A stretch of DNA of 64,000 bases from an uncultured Bacteroidales bacterium. GTDB taxonomy: Bacteria > Bacteroidota > Bacteroidia > Bacteroidales > UBA932. The notes beneath the pieces are model-generated. The model was not told the DNA's origin. It did no database searches and saw nothing but the letters and a program-made list of their open reading frames with translations. Shown here one piece after another: positions 60,697-64,000 of the stretch (its first letter is position 1; every line of letters starts with the position of its first letter). The translations under genes were made by a program, and so were the position numbers. The DNA lies in assembly GCA_900545245.1 (NCBI GenBank), contig UQYV01000013.1, positions 7,912-71,911 on the forward strand, in the 5' to 3' direction.

Positions 60697-62805
60697 TTAT
60701 TCCTCCTCAGGAACCTTGTATCCGGACTTTTCGATGATTTCTTTCGCGAGGTTAGCAGGAACCTCAGCGTAGTGGTCGAAAGTCATGGTGCTGGTAGCAC
60801 GTCCTGATGAGATGGTACGGAGAACCGTCACGTAACCGAACTGCTCTGCGAGCGGAACGAATGCCTTGACGATGCGGGCACCAACAGTTGAATCCATTGC
60901 AGTAACCTGTCCGCGACGACGGTTGAGGTCGCCAACGATGTCACCCATATAGTCTTCCGGAGTAACCACCTCAAGGCTCATGATAGGCTCAAGAAGAACC
61001 GGCTTTGCCTTAGGGCAGGCGTGACGGAATGCCATACGTGCGCAGATTTCGAATGAGAGCTGGTCTGAATCGACAGGGTGGAATGAACCGTCCTTGAGGG
61101 TAACCTTGAGTGAAGGGACCTCGTAGCCTGCGAGAACTCCGTTTGCCATTGCTGACTTGAAGCCCTTTTCGACTGACGGGATGAATTCCTTAGGAACGTT
61201 ACCGCCCTTAACCTCATCAATGAACTGGAGACCTGTCTGTCCTTCGTCAGCCGGAGCAACCTCGACGATGATGTCAGCGAACTTACCACGACCACCGGAC
61301 TGCTTCTTGAACACCTCACGGTGCTGAACCGGTACTGTGATGGCCTCTTTGTAGTTAACCTGAGGTGCACCCTGGTTGATGTCGACGCCGAACTCACGGC
61401 GAAGACGGTCAACGATGATGTCAAGATGAAGCTCACCCATACCGCTGATGACTGTCTGGCCTGTTTCGTGGTCTGACTTGACTGTGAAGGTAGGGTCCTC
61501 CTCGGCAAGTTTTGCAAGTGCGATTCCGAGTTTGTCAAGATCCTTCTGAGTCTTAGGCTCGACTGCAAGTCCGATTACCGGATCAGGGAACTCCATTGAC
61601 TCAAGGGTGATAGGGTTTGTATCAACGCAGATTGTGTCACCTGTACGCAGATCCTTGAATCCGACAGCGGCGCAGATGTCTCCGGCCTCCACGAAATCAA
61701 TAGGGTTCTGCTTGTTCGAGTGCATCTGGTAGAGACGCGCCACGCGCTCCTTCTTGTCGGAACGGGTGTTGAGCACGTACGAACCGGCGTCGAGATGTCC
61801 TGAATATGCCCTGAGGAATGCGAGACGTCCCACAAACGGGTCTGTCGCAATCTTGAACACAAGTGCGCAGAACGGCTCCTTTGCGTTCGGATGACGGACT
61901 TCCTCTTCTCCTGTCTTAGGATTCGTTCCCTTGATTGACGGAATGTCAAGCGGAGAAGGAAGGTAGCGCATCACAGCGTCGAGAAGGAACTGGACACCCT
62001 TGTTCTTGAATGAAGAGCCGCAGCATGCAGGCACGATTGACATGTCAATGGTTGCCTTGCGGAGAGCCGCAATAATCTCGTCCTCGGTGATTGAATCAGG
62101 GTCTTCGAAGAACTTCTCCATGAGAGTGTCGTCGTAGTCAGCCGCAGCCTCAACGAGTTTCTCCCTCCATGCGGCAGCCTCTGCCTTCATGTTCTCCGGA
62201 ATTTCCCTGAGTTCGTAGTTCACGAGCTCTTCTCCACCGTCATAGTAGATTGCCTTGTTGGCGATGAGGTCGATGATGCCCTCGAACTTATCCTCGGCTC
62301 CGATAGGGAGGCAGATAGGAACAGCCCTTGCGCCAAGCTTGGTCTTGATTTCCTCAACGACGGCGAGGAAGTCTGCACCGACACGGTCCATCTTGTTGAC
62401 ATACGCAATCTTAGGAACACCGTACTTGTCAGCCTGACGCCAAACGGTCTCAGACTGAGGCTGTACACGTCCTACCGCGCAGAAGGTAGCGACAGTTCCG
62501 TCAAGAACACGGAGCGAACGCTCAACCTCCACTGTGAAGTCAACGTGACCCGGAGTGTCGATGAGGTTAATCTGATATGTATCTCCCCTGTAGTGCCAGA
62601 AAGCGGTAGTAGCGGCAGAAGTGATGGTGATACCACGCTCCTGCTCCTGGACCATCCAGTCCATGGTGGCCGCACCCTCGTGAACCTCACCGATCTTGTG
62701 AGTCTTTCCCGTGTAATAGAGAATACGCTCCGAGGTAGTGGTCTTTCCGGCATCGATGTGAGCCATGATACCGATGTTTCTGGTGAATTTAAGATCTCTT
62801 GCCAT
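60697..62805 (-). CDS. fusA: Elongation factor G
   Basis: 702 residues. G-domain motifs: AHIDAGKTT (15-23), RGITI, DTPGHVDF and NKMD; later domains carry the ribosome-contact text (SGMGELHLDIIVDRLRREF, GKFADIIVEVAPADEG, PILLEP-type MSLEVVTPEDYMGDIVGDLNRRRG). Drives translocation. Located between rpsG and rpsJ as in the str operon, so this is the housekeeping EF-G. It stops with PEEE. Confidence 0.97.
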   Translation of the reverse strand: MARDLKFTRNIGIMAHIDAGKTTTSERILYYTGKTHKIGEVHEGAATMDWMVQEQERGITITSAATTAFWHYRGDTYQINLIDTPGHVDFTVEVERSLRVLDGTVATFCAVGRVQPQSETVWRQADKYGVPKIAYVNKMDRVGADFLAVVEEIKTKLGARAVPICLPIGAEDKFEGIIDLIANKAIYYDGGEELVNYELREIPENMKAEAAAWREKLVEAAADYDDTLMEKFFEDPDSITEDEIIAALRKATIDMSIVPACCGSSFKNKGVQFLLDAVMRYLPSPLDIPSIKGTNPKTGEEEVRHPNAKEPFCALVFKIATDPFVGRLAFLRAYSGHLDAGSYVLNTRSDKKERVARLYQMHSNKQNPIDFVEAGDICAAVGFKDLRTGDTICVDTNPITLESMEFPDPVIGLAVEPKTQKDLDKLGIALAKLAEEDPTFTVKSDHETGQTVISGMGELHLDIIVDRLRREFGVDINQGAPQVNYKEAITVPVQHREVFKKQSGGRGKFADIIVEVAPADEGQTGLQFIDEVKGGNVPKEFIPSVEKGFKSAMANGVLAGYEVPSLKVTLKDGSFHPVDSDQLSFEICARMAFRHACPKAKPVLLEPIMSLEVVTPEDYMGDIVGDLNRRRGQVTAMDSTVGARIVKAFVPLAEQFGYVTVLRTISSGRATSTMTFDHYAEVPANLAKEIIEKSGYKVPEEE

Positions 62806-62826
62806 TTGTCAATGTCTCCTTGGGGA

Positions 62827-63303
62827 TTAGAATCTGAAGTGTGCAAAAGCCTTGTTAGCCTCTGCCATTCTGTGCATATCTTCTTTTCTCTTGAATGCTG
62901 CACCCTCGCAGTTGTATGCCGCGATGATTTCAGCACAAAGTTTTTCGGCCATGGAGTGGCCTGAACGCTTGCGGGCGAAGACTATCATATTCTTCATGGA
63001 AAGTGAAATCTTCCTTTCAGGACGCACCTCCATCGGCACCTGGAAGTTAGCTCCACCGATACGGCGTGATTTCACCTCAACCTGAGGTGTCACGTTTTCG
63101 AGAGCTTTCCTCCAAATATCGAGAGGAGCCTTGTCAGAATCTTTCATCTTCTCGCCTACCATGTCAATGGCATCGTAAAAAATAGAATACGCGATACTCT
63201 TCTTTCCCTGCAACATAAGATTGTTCACGAAACGGGTAACCATTACGTCGTGAAACTTAGGATCAGGAAGTAGAATCCTCTTCTTAGGCTTCGATTTTCT
63301 CAT
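62827..63303 (-). CDS. rpsG: 30S ribosomal protein uS7
   Basis: 158 residues; full S7 (RKSKPKKRILLPDPKFHDVMVTRFVN start region; VEVKSRRIGGANFQVPMEV; NMIVFARKRSGHSMAEKLCAEI). It nucleates the 30S head. 34 nt after rpsL, 21 nt before fusA. Confidence 0.97.
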   Translation of the reverse strand: MRKSKPKKRILLPDPKFHDVMVTRFVNNLMLQGKKSIAYSIFYDAIDMVGEKMKDSDKAPLDIWRKALENVTPQVEVKSRRIGGANFQVPMEVRPERKISLSMKNMIVFARKRSGHSMAEKLCAEIIAAYNCEGAAFKRKEDMHRMAEANKAFAHFRF

Positions 63304-63337
63304 TGTTTTGTTGGAAATTAAGGTAATAAATTAAAAA

Positions 63338-63733
63338 TTACTTCTTAGCGGGCTTCTTACCTGCCTTTGGCCTCTTGGCTCCGTAGAGAGAACGTGACTG
63401 AGTCCTTCCCTCAACGCCGGCAGTATCCAAAGCGCCCCTAAGGATGTGGTAACGTACACCAGGAAGGTCCTTTACACGACCGCCACGAACGAGCACGATT
63501 GAGTGCTCCTGCAGGTTGTGGCCTTCTCCAGGGATGTACGCGTTGACCTCTTTAGAGTTGGTAAGACGTACACGGGCAACCTTACGCATTGCTGAGTTAG
63601 GTTTCTTAGGTGTGGTTGTGTACACACGCACGCATACGCCCCTTCTCTGAGGGCAAGCATCCAGCGCGCGAGATTTACTCTTCTCGACGATAACCTCGCG
63701 TCCTTTGCGAACTAACTGTTGAATTGTTGGCAT
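63338..63733 (-). CDS. rpsL: 30S ribosomal protein uS12
   Basis: 131 residues. PTIQQLVRKGRE start, TPKKPNSAMRKVARVRL and GRVKDLPGVRYHI are intact with wild-type lysines, so no streptomycin-resistance change is seen. First gene of the rpsL-rpsG-fusA-rpsJ operon. Confidence 0.97.
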   Translation of the reverse strand: MPTIQQLVRKGREVIVEKSKSRALDACPQRRGVCVRVYTTTPKKPNSAMRKVARVRLTNSKEVNAYIPGEGHNLQEHSIVLVRGGRVKDLPGVRYHILRGALDTAGVEGRTQSRSLYGAKRPKAGKKPAKK

Positions 63734-63784
63734 AAATGATTATAAATCTTTTATTTATGTTTAACTCCCCAATTTTTGGGGCTG

Positions 63785-63817
63785 CAAATATACGAATAAT
63801 TTTTTGATTATCAACAA
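63785..63817 (-). promoter_or_regulatory. rpsL operon promoter
   Basis: TTGTTG (63812-63817) and TATATTTG (63785-63792) on the minus strand are 19 nt apart, about 52 nt before the ATG. Confidence 0.65.
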
Positions 63818-63839
63818 CAAACCCATACATTTGTGTCGT

Positions 63840-64000
63840 GGAAGATTTTTCGTCTTCCGAAATTGGCAAGGCACGATGTGTGCGGACGAAAGGATATTGA
63901 GGATATTGAGGATATGTACTCAAGTTTCGCAAGTGCGAAACACCACTTTTGAGCCCTTGTGGCGAGGGTAAGTCCTCTCCCCGAGGGAGAGGATTTAGGA
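63840..64000. other. Intergenic end of window with short hairpins and a small tandem repeat
   Basis: No gene is seen. Three hairpins (63840-63858, 63924-63941, 63973-63993) and three tandem copies of GGATATTGA-like 9-mers (63892-63916, last partial). The GC-rich TCCTCTCCC/GGGAGAGGA palindrome is typical intergenic text of this order. Confidence 0.35.

Noticed and set aside
63675..63932. An 85-codon minus-strand frame over the rpsL start
   Set aside because: It overlaps rpsL in another frame and the intergenic promoter; no family text.

Overview
The window is from a member of the Bacteroidota, most likely Bacteroidales. The evidence is a SusC/SusD-type polysaccharide utilisation locus, a run of fimbrillin-type (Mfa-like) lipoproteins with DUF3575, promoters of the TTG/TTTG - 19-20 nt - TAnnTTTG type, absence of an encoded tRNA CCA end, an extended S16 protein and an rpsL-rpsG-fusA-rpsJ gene order. 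The species cannot be named from sequence alone.

Left end (1-10998, minus strand): one tightly packed eight-gene unit, cut by the window edge. Transcription order is a small lipoprotein, a lipoprotein with a von Willebrand A-like core, a three-helix membrane protein, a bacterial tubulin-like GTPase, a 1154-residue protein with a C-terminal Hsp70/actin-type ATPase, a second protein that looks like a degenerate Hsp70-like relative with a coiled coil, a zinc-ribbon TRAFAC GTPase, and a partial GTPase-associated protein 1 (GAP1)-like protein. A strong promoter and a roughly 140-bp imperfect palindrome form its leader. This is the best candidate for an unusual system: tubulin, actin/Hsp70 and Ras-like NTPase folds in one operon with envelope-facing partners.

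11200-21000: a palindrome-flanked truncated DUF1016 (YhcG-type) gene, a DUF2147 gene, rpsP-rimM, a DUF975 membrane protein, and a six-gene diaminopimelate/lysine operon (M20 peptidase, lysC, dapB, dapA, dapD, dapF) on the minus strand.

21000-30000 (plus strand): a seven-gene surface-fimbria-like operon: a DUF3575 protein followed by six lipoproteins of fimbrillin type, one carrying a Gly/Cys-rich beta-solenoid-like repeat region and two ending in FISUMP-like (Fib_succ_major) domains.

30000-42300: trpS, a DUF4143-type ATPase next to a regular array of alternating inverted 9-mers, a LolA/MMPL pair, two paralogous lipoproteins, pgk, a SAM methyltransferase and a GH97 glycosidase.

42300-58300: a second DUF4143-type ATPase and a ten-gene beta-mannan utilisation locus (GH26, GH37-like, SusC, SusD, two SusE/F-position lipoproteins, GH130, AraC regulator, GPH sugar symporter, mannobiose/cellobiose 2-epimerase), which together describe surface mannan cleavage, import, epimerisation of mannobiose and phosphorolysis of mannosyl-glucose. 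The nearby GH97 could remove alpha-galactosyl branches.

58300-64000: an AbiE-like regulator/nucleotidyltransferase pair, a tRNA with CAT anticodon and odd D and T arms, and rpsJ, fusA, rpsG, rpsL read leftward from a clear promoter. The ribosomal cluster stops after rpsJ instead of continuing into rplC, which is unusual for the order.
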